A program made the translations under genes and the position numbers. A stretch of 64,000 bases of DNA from positions 124,001 to 188,000 of the forward strand of contig SCOX01000008.1 in assembly GCA_005503055.1 (NCBI GenBank). Reading direction: 5' to 3'. A model generated the notes under the pieces. It was not told the origin of the DNA. It saw nothing but the letters and a program-made list of their open reading frames with translations, and did no database searches. The DNA comes from Lysobacteraceae bacterium P. GTDB taxonomy: Bacteria > Pseudomonadota > Gammaproteobacteria > Xanthomonadales > Xanthomonadaceae. Positions within the stretch are counted from its first letter, which is position 1, and each line of letters begins with the position of its first letter. Of the stretch, positions 30,120 through 41,041 are shown one piece after another.

Positions 30120-31181
30120 GTGCCGAATTCCCCCTCCGCTCCCACCCCGATCACCTATCGCGATGCCGGCGTCGACATCGATGCGGGAAACGAGCTGGTC
30201 GAACGTATCAAGCCGCTGGTGAAGCGCAGCTTCCGTCCCGAAGTGATGGGCGGGCTGGGCGGGTTCGGCGCGCTGTTCGACCTGTCGGGCAAGTACAAGG
30301 AGCCGGTTCTGGTCTCGGGCACGGACGGCGTGGGCACCAAGCTCAAGCTGGCGCAGCAGCAGGGGCGGCACGACACCATCGGCATCGACCTGGTCGCCAT
30401 GTGCGTCAACGACGTCCTGGTCCAGGGCGCCGAGCCGCTGTTCTTCCTCGACTATTTCGCCACCGGCAAGCTGGACGTCGACACCACCGTGGCCGTGGTC
30501 GGCGGCATCGCCAAGGGCTGCGAGATGTCCGGTTGCGCGCTGATCGGCGGCGAGACCGCCGAGATGCCCGACATGTATCCGCCGGGCGAATACGACCTGG
30601 CCGGCTTCTGCGTCGCCGCGGTGGAGAAGTCCAAGCTGCTGGACGGCGCCAAGGTTCGCGCGGGCGACGTGCTGATCGGCATCGCCTCCAGCGGCCCGCA
30701 TTCCAACGGCTATTCGCTGATCCGCAAGATCTACGACCGCGCCGGTCGCCCGGCCGACCTCGACGTCGGCGGCGTGACGTTGATCGATGCGCTGATGGCG
30801 CCGACCCAGCTGTACGTGAAGCCGGTGCTGGAACTGCTCGGCAAGCATGAGCTGCACGCGATGGCGCATATCACCGGTGGCGGCCTGACCGAAAACATCA
30901 TCCGCGTGATTCCGGACGGCCTGGGCCTGGACATCGAGGCGTCGGCCATCGTGCTGCCGCCGGTGTTCGACTGGCTGCAACGCGAAGGCGCGGTTCCCAA
31001 CGAGGAAATGTGGCGCACGTTCAATTGCGGCGTCGGTTTCGTGCTGGTGGTGTCGCCGGGCGATGTGGCTGCGGTCAATGCCGACCTCGATCGCCTGGGC
31101 CTGAATCACCGTCCGATCGGCCAGGTCGTCAAGGCCGCCGACGGCGACGCGACCGTCGACAGCCGCGTCCGCATCGGTTGA
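30120..31181 (+). CDS. purM: Phosphoribosylformylglycinamidine cyclo-ligase (AIR synthetase)
   Basis: The protein has 353 residues from GTG 30120. PurM features include [42 protein letters not shown] (ATP/phosphate binding) and [12 protein letters not shown]. It closes the imidazole ring of AIR using ATP, the fifth step of purine synthesis. purN follows directly, as in many gammaproteobacteria. Divergent from DUF2066. The N-terminus before TYRDAG is short and variable, which fits a GTG start. Confidence 0.95.
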   Translation: MPNSPSAPTPITYRDAGVDIDAGNELVERIKPLVKRSFRPEVMGGLGGFGALFDLSGKYKEPVLVSGTDGVGTKLKLAQQQGRHDTIGIDLVAMCVNDVLVQGAEPLFFLDYFATGKLDVDTTVAVVGGIAKGCEMSGCALIGGETAEMPDMYPPGEYDLAGFCVAAVEKSKLLDGAKVRAGDVLIGIASSGPHSNGYSLIRKIYDRAGRPADLDVGGVTLIDALMAPTQLYVKPVLELLGKHELHAMAHITGGGLTENIIRVIPDGLGLDIEASAIVLPPVFDWLQREGAVPNEEMWRTFNCGVGFVLVVSPGDVAAVNADLDRLGLNHRPIGQVVKAADGDATVDSRVRIG

Positions 31182-31189
31182 ACGCGCGC

Positions 31190-31888
31190 GTGAGCGGGGC
31201 GCAGCCCTCCCCGCTTCCCGACCGCATCGCCGTGCTGGTGTCGGGACGCGGCAGCAATCTCCAGGCGATCCTCGATGCCATCGAGGACGGTTCGCTGCGG
31301 GCACGGATCGTCGGGGTGTTCTCCGACAAGCCGGACGCACCGGCGCTCGAGCGCGTCGAGCCGGCACTGCGCTGGAGCGCGAGCCCGAAAGCATTCGCGT
31401 CGCGCGAGGCATTCGACGCGGCGCTCGGCGATGCGATCGAAGCCGTGCGGCCGGATTGGGTCGTCTGCGCGGGCTACCTGCGCATCCTGTGCGATGCCTT
31501 CGTCGAACGCTTTCGCGGCCGCCTGCTCAACATCCATCCCTCGCTGCTGCCGAAGTACCCCGGTCTGCGCACGCACGCGCGCGCGATCGCCGACGGCGAG
31601 GCCGAACACGGCGCAAGCGTGCATTTCGTCATCACCGAGCTGGACGCCGGCACCGTCGTCGCGCAGGCGCGCATTCCCGTACTTTCGGGCGACGATCCCG
31701 ACACGTTGGCAGGGCGCGTACTGCGCATCGAACATCCGCTGCTGCTCGCCGTGCTCCGGCTGGCGGTTGCGGGCCGGTTGGCTGAACAGGGAACAACCAC
31801 GACCCTGGACGGTCATGCGCTGTTTACGCCCCTGCTCCTAGATTCCGCCGGTGCCTTGCGCGCGCCCGACACCGACGCCCCCGTCTGA
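31190..31888 (+). CDS. purN: Phosphoribosylglycinamide formyltransferase
   Basis: The protein has 232 residues if GTG 31190 is the start, 8 bp after the purM stop; a TTG at 31178 overlapping that stop is the alternative. The N-terminal VLVSGRGSNLQAI binds the substrate. NIHPSLLPKYPGLRTH and HFVITELDAGTVVAQ contain the catalytic His and Asp of the folate-dependent formyltransferase. It adds the formyl group to GAR, an earlier step of the same pathway as PurM. Cytoplasmic. Confidence 0.94.
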   Translation: MSGAQPSPLPDRIAVLVSGRGSNLQAILDAIEDGSLRARIVGVFSDKPDAPALERVEPALRWSASPKAFASREAFDAALGDAIEAVRPDWVVCAGYLRILCDAFVERFRGRLLNIHPSLLPKYPGLRTHARAIADGEAEHGASVHFVITELDAGTVVAQARIPVLSGDDPDTLAGRVLRIEHPLLLAVLRLAVAGRLAEQGTTTTLDGHALFTPLLLDSAGALRAPDTDAPV

Positions 31889-31906
31889 GGGCCGCCCGGC
31901 ACGGAC

Positions 31907-32680
31907 ATGCAACCGCACTCTTTCCTGCCATTCCCGTCGATGAAGCGCCTCTCCCGCATACTCACCACCGCCCCGCTACTGGCCTGCCTCGCCTTGGCCT
32001 CGTTCGCCGCCCCCGCCTCCGCGCTGGAGCCGTTCGTGGCGAACTACCAGGTCTTCAACGAGGGCAAGCCGCTGGGCGAGGCGACCATGCAGGTGGTGCC
32101 GGACAATGCGCCGTCGCAGTGGCGCATCGACCTCAACATGCGCGGCACGCGCGGGCTCATGGGCCTGGCGAACGCCAACGCGCAGCAGAGCACCGTGTTC
32201 GACGTGGTGGGCGATGAGGTCTACCGGCCGCTGAGCCAGAGCACGGTGCGCAAGGCGATCTTCATGGGCCGCGAGGTCACCGGCACCTACGATTGGTCGA
32301 CCCACAGCGCGCGCTGGACGGGCGATGTGAAGAAGAACCGGAAGCTGCCGGTGGCGCTCAAGGACGGCGACATGAGCGCGCTGCTGATCAACCTGGCGAT
32401 CGTGCGCGATGCGCAGCCCGGCAAGACATTGCAGTACCGCTTCGTCGACAACGGCCGCGCGCGCGATCACCAGTACGCGGTGGCGCAGGAACTCGAAGGC
32501 GTGAGCGTGGACGGCATGGGATTCAACGCGATGCGCGTGAGCCGCGTTCAGGGATCGGGCGACGACGAGACGGTACTGTGGATCGTCGAAGGCGTGCCCA
32601 CGCCCGTACGCATCCTGCAGCGCGAAAACGGCGCCGATACGTTCGACTTGCGCCTGACCGACTACAAAGGAGCCCCCTGA
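31907..32680 (+). CDS. DUF3108 domain-containing exported protein (first of tandem pair)
   Basis: The protein has 257 residues from ATG 31907. An ATG at 31940 (MKRLSRILTT) gives a more typical signal peptide ending PASA and may be the real start; neither has a clear ribosome binding site. The mature part starts LEPFVANYQV and shows the DUF3108 pattern, with YDWSTHSARWTGD, ALLINLAIVRDAQPGKTLQYR and WIVEGVPTPVRILQREN. It is close to the next gene over its whole length and overlaps it by one base. Function is unknown; likely periplasmic. Confidence 0.82.
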   Translation: MQPHSFLPFPSMKRLSRILTTAPLLACLALASFAAPASALEPFVANYQVFNEGKPLGEATMQVVPDNAPSQWRIDLNMRGTRGLMGLANANAQQSTVFDVVGDEVYRPLSQSTVRKAIFMGREVTGTYDWSTHSARWTGDVKKNRKLPVALKDGDMSALLINLAIVRDAQPGKTLQYRFVDNGRARDHQYAVAQELEGVSVDGMGFNAMRVSRVQGSGDDETVLWIVEGVPTPVRILQRENGADTFDLRLTDYKGAP

Positions 32681-33369
32681 TGTCGAATCTCTTCAAGCGC
32701 GTGATGCGCCCGCTGCTGGTCGCCGCGATGCTGGCCGTGGTCAGCGCTCCGGCGCTTGCGATCAAGCCTTTCACCGCCGACTACCACGCCAGCTACATGG
32801 GCATGCAGGGCAACGGCCGCATGACGCTGGTGGCCGATGGCGCCAATCGCTGGAAGTACGACCTGTCCGTGACCAGCCCGCTGGCCAACCTGCGGCAGTC
32901 GACCGTGTTCGAGGACGCCGGCGGCCAATGGCGCCCGGTTTCGGGCAAGGACAGTTCGCAGGTGCTCACCAAGAAGCAGAACAAGAATGCTACCTATGAC
33001 TGGTCCAAGGGCGTTGCGAGCTGGACCGGCGACGTGAAGCCCGACCGCGCCGGCCCCATCAAGCTCCAGGCCGGCGACATGGACGCGCTGCTGATCAACC
33101 TGGCGATCGTGCGCGACGTGCAGGCCGGCAAGACGATGAGCTATCGCATGGTGGAGGACGGCCGCGTCAAGCAGCTCACCTACACCATCGCCGGCAAGGA
33201 GCCGATCGACGTCGGCGGCCAATCCAAGCAGGCAACGAAGGTCGTCAGCACGCAGGGCGACAAGCAGACCATCGCGTGGATCGTGGACGGCATGCCGGTG
33301 CCGGCGCGCATCCTGCAGCGCGACAAGGGCCAGGACGCCATCGATCTGCGCGTGCAGGCGGTGCGCTGA
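32680..33369 (+). CDS. DUF3108 domain-containing exported protein (second of tandem pair)
   Basis: The protein has 229 residues from ATG 32680, with AAAGGAG upstream. The signal peptide ends APALA and the mature part begins IKPFTADYHASY. Shared blocks with the preceding protein (YDWSKGVASWTGD, ALLINLAIVRDVQAGKTMSYR, WIVDGMPVPARILQRD) show the pair arose by tandem duplication. Function is unknown. The start overlaps the previous stop (TGATG), so translation is coupled. A strong terminator follows. Confidence 0.85.
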   Translation: MSNLFKRVMRPLLVAAMLAVVSAPALAIKPFTADYHASYMGMQGNGRMTLVADGANRWKYDLSVTSPLANLRQSTVFEDAGGQWRPVSGKDSSQVLTKKQNKNATYDWSKGVASWTGDVKPDRAGPIKLQAGDMDALLINLAIVRDVQAGKTMSYRMVEDGRVKQLTYTIAGKEPIDVGGQSKQATKVVSTQGDKQTIAWIVDGMPVPARILQRDKGQDAIDLRVQAVR

Positions 33370-33400
33370 CTTCGCGCGGGATGCCCTGGCGCAAAATGAA

Positions 33401-33424
33401 AGCCCCGCGAAAGCGGGGCTTTTT
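33401..33424. terminator. Rho-independent terminator after the DUF3108 pair
   Basis: AGCCCCGC (33401-33408) pairs with GCGGGGCT (33413-33420) around a GAAA tetraloop and is followed by five T. It lies between the converging DUF3108 and EF-hand genes and may serve both directions. Confidence 0.92.
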
Positions 33425-33437
33425 CATTGCGGTGCGA

Positions 33438-33749
33438 TTACTTGCTTGCCGGTTCCACCACCGTGCGGCAATCCACCCGCAGCGTTTCGCTGCGACCGCG
33501 CCACGAATAGGCACGGCATTCGCGCGCGCCCTCGTTCGTCACCTTTACCGTCACGGCGTAGAACGACTGCAGCATCTCCTGCATCGAGACGTTGCCGTCA
33601 CCGTTCCAGTCCATGTCCTTGCGATCCATGCCGCGCGTGCCCGCCGCGCCGGTGAAATGCAGCCAGCCGACGATGATCAGCAACGTGACGAAGAAACTCA
33701 GCGTCGCCAGGCGACGCGGCGTGAACGGTGCGCGCTTGATGAGGGCCAT
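33438..33749 (-). CDS. Small membrane-anchored EF-hand protein
   Basis: The 103-residue protein has one N-terminal membrane helix (about 15-34, LATLSFFVTLLIIVGWLHF). A complete EF-hand calcium loop follows in DWNGDGNVSMQE, with D, N, D, N, S and E at the ligand positions. The remainder has two cysteines (ECRAYSW, VDCRTV) that could pair in the periplasm. It begins 3 bp after the murA stop, so it is probably expressed with murA. I do not recognise a named family; a calcium-sensing or structural role is a guess. Confidence 0.72.
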   Translation of the reverse strand: MALIKRAPFTPRRLATLSFFVTLLIIVGWLHFTGAAGTRGMDRKDMDWNGDGNVSMQEMLQSFYAVTVKVTNEGARECRAYSWRGRSETLRVDCRTVVEPASK

Positions 33750-33752
33750 GGA

Positions 33753-35135
<1,383 letters not shown>

Positions 35136-35154
<19 letters not shown>

Positions 35155-35378
35155 GCTTCTTCCGGCGTCATCGTCTTCAGCGCCAGCGCATGGATCTCGC
35201 CGCCCATGCGCTCGCCGAGCGTGGCGTAGACCAGGCGGTGGCGCGCCAGCGGCAGCTTGCCGCGAAAGGCTTCGGCCACGACGGTGGCTTCGAAATGCAC
35301 GCCGTCGTCGCCGCGCACGTCGGCGCGTGCGCCGGGCAGGCCCTGTTCGATCAGCTGGCGGATGGTGTCGGGATTCAA
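35136..35378 (-). CDS. ibaG: BolA/IbaG family protein
   Basis: The protein has 80 residues from TTG 35378 (MNPDTIRQLIEQGLPG). The BolA fold is seen in GDDGVHFEATVVAEAF, the conserved RHRLVYATLG, and MGGEIHALALKTMTPEEA. IbaG-type proteins work with monothiol glutaredoxins in Fe-S or stress biology. The final residues GIRDS are read from the dispersed repeat, so the natural end may have been replaced. A longer in-frame start at 35492 adds a basic, low-quality N-terminus and is rejected. It is upstream of murA on the same strand. Confidence 0.85.
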
Positions 35379-35541
35379 AGGGGAATGCCTCGGGACGCGG
35401 AGCTTGGGAAAGCGGTGGCGGAATCGTGCGCCGCGCGTCCTGCGCCCCGCACGCGGGTGGCGACCCGCCGTTGACGGGCTTTTGCCAGCCAAACCGCCTA
35501 AAATGGATGGATTAGCCTAACGGAAAGGCCCCCGGTCCGAA

Positions 35542-36576
35542 ATGGCACGCCCCATGGCAACCCTCCCCGTTCCTCCCTCCCTCCACGTCCAGGCCTACGC
35601 CGACGACCCGACCACGCTTGCGGCCAGCGGCCGTCGCGTGTTCGAAATCGAAGCCCAGGCGCTGTCCGCCGTGGCATCGCGCATCGACGGCGACTTCAGC
35701 GCCGCGTGCCGGTTGATCCTCGCCTCGCAGGGGCGCGTGGTCTGCACGGGCATGGGCAAGTCCGGCCATATCGCGCGCAAGATCGCCGCGACGCTGGCTT
35801 CCACCGGGACGCCGGCCTTCTACGTGCACCCGGGCGAAGCCGGCCATGGCGACCTGGGCATGATCACCGACGTCGACATCGTGCTCGCCCTGTCGTACTC
35901 CGGCGAGAGCGACGAAGTGCTGATGCTGCTGCCGGGGCTCAAGCGCCAAGGTAACAAGCTGATCGCGATGACCGGCCGCACCAATTCCTCTTTGGCGCGC
36001 GAGGCCGACGTGCATCTGGACGTCAGCGTGCCGGCCGAGGCATGCCCCCTGGCGCTGGCACCGACCTCCAGCACGACCGCTTCGCTGGCGATGGGCGACG
36101 CGCTCGCCGTCGCGCTGCTGGACGCGCGCGGCTTCACCGCGGACGACTTCGCCCGCTCGCATCCGGCAGGCGCGCTCGGCCGGCGCCTGTTGCTGCACAT
36201 CGCCGACATCATGCATGCCGGCGACGACGTGCCGCGAGTAGGCGCCGATGCCAGCATCAGCGAGGCGCTGGTGGAGATGAGCCGCAAGCGGCTGGGCATG
36301 ACGGCGGTGGTCGACGCCGACGACCGCCTGCTCGGGCTCTATACCGACGGCGACCTGCGCCGCACCCTCGACGACGACGGCGTGGACCTGCGCAACACGC
36401 GTATCGTCGAGGTGATGACGCGCTCGCCCAAGACCATCGGCTCCGATGCGATGGCGATCGAAGCGGCGCAACTGATGGAAGCGCACAAGATCAGCGGCCT
36501 GCTGGTGGTGGACGGCGAGGGCCGCGTCGCCGGCGCCCTCAACATTCATGACCTGTTGCGCGCGCGAGTGGTTTAA
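35542..36576 (+). CDS. kdsD: D-arabinose 5-phosphate isomerase (KdsD/KpsF)
   Basis: The protein has 344 residues. The N-terminal SIS sugar isomerase domain (about 45-180) has VVCTGMGKSGHIARKIAATLAS and SYSGESDEVL. A pair of CBS domains follows (about 205-340; IMHAGDDVPRVG, VMTRSPKTIGSD). It converts ribulose 5-phosphate to arabinose 5-phosphate, the first step to Kdo of lipopolysaccharide. It leads a run of same-strand genes for Kdo and LPS transport. The start could be ATG 35542 or 35554; the first has AAAGG at a long distance. Confidence 0.93.
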   Translation: MARPMATLPVPPSLHVQAYADDPTTLAASGRRVFEIEAQALSAVASRIDGDFSAACRLILASQGRVVCTGMGKSGHIARKIAATLASTGTPAFYVHPGEAGHGDLGMITDVDIVLALSYSGESDEVLMLLPGLKRQGNKLIAMTGRTNSSLAREADVHLDVSVPAEACPLALAPTSSTTASLAMGDALAVALLDARGFTADDFARSHPAGALGRRLLLHIADIMHAGDDVPRVGADASISEALVEMSRKRLGMTAVVDADDRLLGLYTDGDLRRTLDDDGVDLRNTRIVEVMTRSPKTIGSDAMAIEAAQLMEAHKISGLLVVDGEGRVAGALNIHDLLRARVV

Positions 36577-36589
36577 GAAGCCGTGATCT

Positions 36590-36665
36590 GGGATTCGGGA
36601 TTCGCAAAATCCGATCCTCTCCTCCCGCCCCATACCGAATCTCCAATCCCGAATCCCGAATCCCG
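36590..36665. repeat. Facing arms of the GGGATTCGGGATT repeat between kdsD and kdsC
   Basis: TGGGATTCGGGATTCG-type units at 36590-36604 face CCGAATCTCC...AATCCCG units at 36635-36665 across about 30 bp. They can pair as a stem-loop in RNA or DNA. The right arm ends 3 bp before the kdsC ATG, and no ribosome binding site is visible there. Confidence 0.82.
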
Positions 36666-36668
36666 TTA

Positions 36669-37250
36669 ATGCCCTACAGCCACCTCAACGACTATCCCGC
36701 CGACGTCCGCGAACGCGCCTCGCGCATCCGCCTGGCCTGCTTCGACGTCGATGGCACGTTGACCGACGGGCGCCTGTACTTCGATGGGCAGGGCAACGAG
36801 CTCAAGGCCTTCCACGTGCATGACGGCCAGGGCCTGACCTTGCTGGGCAAGGTCGGGATCGCGGTGGCCTTCATCACCGCGCGCGGTGGGCCAATCGCCC
36901 AGCGACGCGGCGCGGACCTGGGCATCGCCGACGTCCACGTCGGCGTGAAGGACAAGCTGGCCTGCGCGCGGGAGATCGCCGTGCGGCTGAAACTGGACAT
37001 GGCGCAGGTGGCCTTCATGGGCGACGATCTGGCCGACCTGCGCGTGATGCTGCAGACCGGCTTCGCCGTCGCCCCGGCCGATGCGCATCGCTGGGTCGCC
37101 GAGCGAGTGCATTGGCGCACCAGCGCGCGCGCCGGCCATGGCGCCGTGCGCGAGTTCTGCGATCTGCTGCTGGCCGCGCAGGGCCATGCCGAGACTCTGC
37201 TCGCCGACCTGGTGCGCGTCGAAGGCGTGCGCGTGGAAGGCAACGCATGA
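36669..37250 (+). CDS. kdsC: 3-deoxy-D-manno-octulosonate 8-phosphate phosphatase KdsC
   Basis: The protein has 193 residues of the HAD superfamily, with the nucleophile motif FDVDGTLTDG (D26 and D28), [17 protein letters not shown] and GDDLADLRVM binding Mg2+. It removes phosphate from Kdo-8-phosphate, two steps after KdsD. The repeat array sits immediately upstream of its ATG in place of a Shine-Dalgarno sequence. The stop overlaps the lptC ATG by 4 bp. Cytoplasmic. Confidence 0.95.
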   Translation: MPYSHLNDYPADVRERASRIRLACFDVDGTLTDGRLYFDGQGNELKAFHVHDGQGLTLLGKVGIAVAFITARGGPIAQRRGADLGIADVHVGVKDKLACAREIAVRLKLDMAQVAFMGDDLADLRVMLQTGFAVAPADAHRWVAERVHWRTSARAGHGAVREFCDLLLAAQGHAETLLADLVRVEGVRVEGNA

Positions 37251-37831
37251 AGTGGCGCGATATGAACTGGCGCGCGGTGCTGACGGTCACGCTCATGGCC
37301 GGCGCGCTGCTCAGCGGCTGGATGCTCTGGCAGCAGCGCGACAGGGGCGGCACCTCGGGCCCCATCGGCAAGCGTCCGGACTACGTGCTGCACGACTTTC
37401 AGACCACGGTACTCGACGAGGCCGGCCGCGAGGCCTTCACGCTCCAAGCGCCGCGCCTGGAGCGCGACCCGGACGTGAAGACGATGCAGATCACCACGCC
37501 CGTCTTCCACGTGCCGCCGAAGGAAGGAAGCCAGGCCTCGCCTTGGGAGATCCGCGCACAAAGCGGATGGGTCAGCGAGAAGGGCGAGGAAGTGCGGCTG
37601 CGCGGCGGGGTGCTGGCCGACAGCACCAACGCCGACGGCAAGCCGATCAAGATCGCGACCGAGGAACTGAACGTTTTCCCCGACGCCCAGCGCGCCACCT
37701 CAACCGCCAAGATAACGCTCACGCAGCCGGGCCTTATACTGCACGGCCGCGGGCTCGAAGCCGACCTCGATGCCAAGCGCATCACCCTACAGAACGACGT
37801 CAAGGCCCGATATGAACGTGCTGCCCCTTAG
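37247..37831 (+). CDS. lptC: LPS export system protein LptC
   Basis: The protein has 194 residues from ATG 37247 (MKWRDMNWRAV). One N-terminal membrane helix (about 9-28) anchors a periplasmic beta-jellyroll domain. DFQTTVLDEAG and LRGGVLADSTNADG are typical of LptC. It links the inner-membrane LptBFG complex to LptA in carrying LPS across the periplasm. It overlaps kdsC by 4 bp and lptA by 20 bp. Confidence 0.9.
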   Translation: MKWRDMNWRAVLTVTLMAGALLSGWMLWQQRDRGGTSGPIGKRPDYVLHDFQTTVLDEAGREAFTLQAPRLERDPDVKTMQITTPVFHVPPKEGSQASPWEIRAQSGWVSEKGEEVRLRGGVLADSTNADGKPIKIATEELNVFPDAQRATSTAKITLTQPGLILHGRGLEADLDAKRITLQNDVKARYERAAP

Positions 37832-38314
37832 CTTCGCGCTGCTGGTTCTGGCCCTCGCGCCGGCCGCCGCGCTGGCGCGCACGTCCGATCGGAACAAGCC
37901 GATGGACATCGATGCCGGCCAAAGCGACTACTCGATGGACGACAGTCGCCCGACCACGCTCAGCGGTGGCGTCGTCATCACGCAGGGCACCCTCGACATC
38001 CGCTCCAACCAGGCCGTGATCACCTCGCGCGATGGCGACCCGGTGCGAGCGGTGCTCACCGGCTCGCCGGTGACGCTCAAGCAGGAACTCGACGACGGCA
38101 AGCAGATGGACGCGGTCGCCAAGAAGGTCGATTACGACCTCAAGAGCGAAATCGTCGTCTTCACCGGCGGCGTGAACATCCGCCAGCCCTCGGGCTCCAT
38201 CGCCGGCGAGCGGGTCGTTTACAACATGAAGACCGGACAGGTACAGGGCGGCGGCCAGGACGCGGGTCGCGTGAAGATCCGCATCGTGCCCAAGAACACT
38301 CAGGGGGGCGGCTG

Positions 38315-38315
<1 letters not shown>
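37812..38315 (+). CDS. lptA: LPS transport periplasmic protein LptA
   Basis: The protein has 167 residues from ATG 37812. The signal peptide ends AALA. The mature part begins [19 protein letters not shown] and shows the OstA-like repeats [19 protein letters not shown] and [22 protein letters not shown]. LptA proteins stack to form the periplasmic bridge for LPS. The N-terminus lies within lptC (20-bp overlap), and the stop overlaps the lptB ATG by one base (TGATG). Slightly shorter than the E. coli protein. Confidence 0.93.
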
Positions 38316-39034
<719 letters not shown>

Positions 39035-39117
39035 GGATGTAGTCGAAGGGTGCGGCATGTCCGCACGACCAGAGCGCAGCGGCCGTCGGTTCCCCCTGGT
39101 CGCGTTGGCCTTCGACA

Positions 39118-40539
39118 ATGAAACCGCGTCTTCAAGCCGCACTCGGACAACAGCTGGTGATGACACCGCAGTTGCGTCAGGCGATTCGCCTGCTGCAATT
39201 GTCTGCCGTCGAGCTGGAGGCTGAACTGGCCGCAGCGGTCGAAAGCAACCCGCTGCTCGACTGGACCGAGACCACCATCAGCCTGTCCAACGGCGAATCC
39301 GGTGGCGAGAATCCCGGCAATGGCAACGGCGGCGAAACCGAGCATCTGCCGCCGGAAGCCGAGTGGACCACCGACGGCGAGCCCTGGTACGAGCGGTTGG
39401 GCCCGGCAGACAGCGACGAGGACACCCCGATCGCCGAGCAGGTTGCCGAATCGGACACGCTCCAGGACCATCTGCTGTGGCAGCTGCACCTGAGCCCGCT
39501 GTCGTTGCGCGATCGATCGATCGGCGTGGCCCTGATCGAATCCATCGATGACGACGGATACCTGCGCGAGCCGCTGGAATCGATCGCCGCCTCGCTCGGT
39601 GCATCGATGGACTGCTCCGTCGAGGAAATTCTCACCGTATTGCACCAGGTGCAGCAGTTCGATCCTGTCGGCGTCGGCGCGCGCTCTCTGGGAGAATGCC
39701 TGCGTCTGCAGTTGGCGCAGTGCCCGATCGAGACCCCTGGCAAGACATTGGCCCACCAGCTGGCCAATGGCCCGCTGGAACGGCTGCCGCGCATCGGCGT
39801 GGCGGGTCTGGCGACCGAACTCAAGCTCGATTTGTGCGAAGCCGAGACGGCTGTGCAGTTGCTGCGTTCGCTCGACCCGCGCCCGGGTGCGCAGATCGGC
39901 AGCATCGCCAGCGACACCTACATCGCGCCGGACCTGGTGATCTGGCGCCAGCACGGCCTGTGGCGCGTCGCGCTGGCCGATGGCATGCGCCCGCGCATCT
40001 CCATCCACCGCGGCTACGAAAACATGCTGCGCCACACCAGCGGGACCGACGCCAGCTACCTTCGCGGCCATCTGCAGGAAGCGCGCTGGCTGCTCAAGAG
40101 CCTTGAGGCGCGCGGCGAGACGCTCATCAAGGTGGCGCGCTGCCTGATCAAGCAACAGGCGGCATTCCTGGAATTCGGCGACAGCGCGCTGCGTCCGCTC
40201 ACGCTGCGCGAAGTCGCGGCCGAGGTCGGACTGCACGAATCCACGGTTTCGCGCGCGATCGCGCGCAAATACGCGCGCACACCGCGCGGCACGGTACCGC
40301 TGAGGGCATTTTTCGCCTCCGGCATCGACACCGGCGCAGGCGGCGAAGCCTCCAGCACGGCCATTCAGTCCATGATTCGCCGCCTCATCGATGCAGAGAA
40401 TCCGCGCAAGCCGCTGTCCGACGCGCGCCTGGCCGAGACGCTCAAGGCCACCGGCGTGCCGGTGGCCCGTCGCACGGTCGCCAAGTACCGCGAGGCCATG
40501 AGCATCCCTTCTTCGCAGGATCGCGTGAGGATCGGTTAG
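39118..40539 (+). CDS. rpoN: RNA polymerase sigma-54 factor RpoN
   Basis: The protein has 473 residues. The N-terminal region is Gln/Leu rich (LGQQLVMTPQLRQAIRLLQ). The middle contains the core-binding region and a helix-turn-helix (LREVAAEVGLHESTVSRAIA). The diagnostic RpoN box ARRTVAKYRE is near residue 460. Sigma-54 directs transcription from -24/-12 promoters under enhancer-binding activators, often for nitrogen use, pili or flagella. It follows lptB by 83 bp and precedes hpf and ptsN. Confidence 0.96.
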   Translation: MKPRLQAALGQQLVMTPQLRQAIRLLQLSAVELEAELAAAVESNPLLDWTETTISLSNGESGGENPGNGNGGETEHLPPEAEWTTDGEPWYERLGPADSDEDTPIAEQVAESDTLQDHLLWQLHLSPLSLRDRSIGVALIESIDDDGYLREPLESIAASLGASMDCSVEEILTVLHQVQQFDPVGVGARSLGECLRLQLAQCPIETPGKTLAHQLANGPLERLPRIGVAGLATELKLDLCEAETAVQLLRSLDPRPGAQIGSIASDTYIAPDLVIWRQHGLWRVALADGMRPRISIHRGYENMLRHTSGTDASYLRGHLQEARWLLKSLEARGETLIKVARCLIKQQAAFLEFGDSALRPLTLREVAAEVGLHESTVSRAIARKYARTPRGTVPLRAFFASGIDTGAGGEASSTAIQSMIRRLIDAENPRKPLSDARLAETLKATGVPVARRTVAKYREAMSIPSSQDRVRIG

Positions 40540-40692
40540 GAATTCGGCAGTCCCGCGTGAAGAAGTTTCGAACGAAACCTTGCCGGATCAACACGTTCGG
40601 TCCGGATCGCCCAAACTGCGGACCATCGCCCCTTGCGCAACGCACCGGGCGTGCCATTCTGTCTTCCCGTCGCGACGTAAAGGAGGTCTCCG

Positions 40693-41019
40693 ATGCGTAT
40701 CGAAACCTACGGTCAGCAGATCGAGGTTACCCCCGCCCTGCGGGATTACGTGGAAAGCAAGCTGGCGCGACTGGAACGGCATTGTGAGCAACCCATCGAT
40801 GTGCGCACACAGCTGAGTCTGGAGAAACCGAACCACCGGGCCAAGGCCACCGTGAACCTTGCCGGCCGCACCCTGGTCGCAGACGCCCAAGCCATCGACA
40901 TGTACGCCGCCATCGACCTGCTGAGCGACAAGCTCGACCGTCTCCTGCGCGAGCATCGCAGCAAGGTCGTCGACCACCACCGCGGCGAAAGCGCCGCACG
41001 CAACGACAGCTTCGGCTGA
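40693..41019 (+). CDS. hpf: Ribosome hibernation promoting factor (HPF/RaiA family)
   Basis: The protein has 108 residues, the short form. The N-terminal IETYGQQIEVTPALRDYVESKL and the DMYAAIDLLSDKLDRLL segment are typical. It should bind the 30S subunit when growth slows and help form inactive ribosome dimers. The ribosome binding site is very strong (AGGAGGT, 5 bp before ATG 40693). It is a standard companion of rpoN. Confidence 0.95.
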   Translation: MRIETYGQQIEVTPALRDYVESKLARLERHCEQPIDVRTQLSLEKPNHRAKATVNLAGRTLVADAQAIDMYAAIDLLSDKLDRLLREHRSKVVDHHRGESAARNDSFG

Positions 41020-41041
41020 CGCACCCATCCCGCCAGACACC

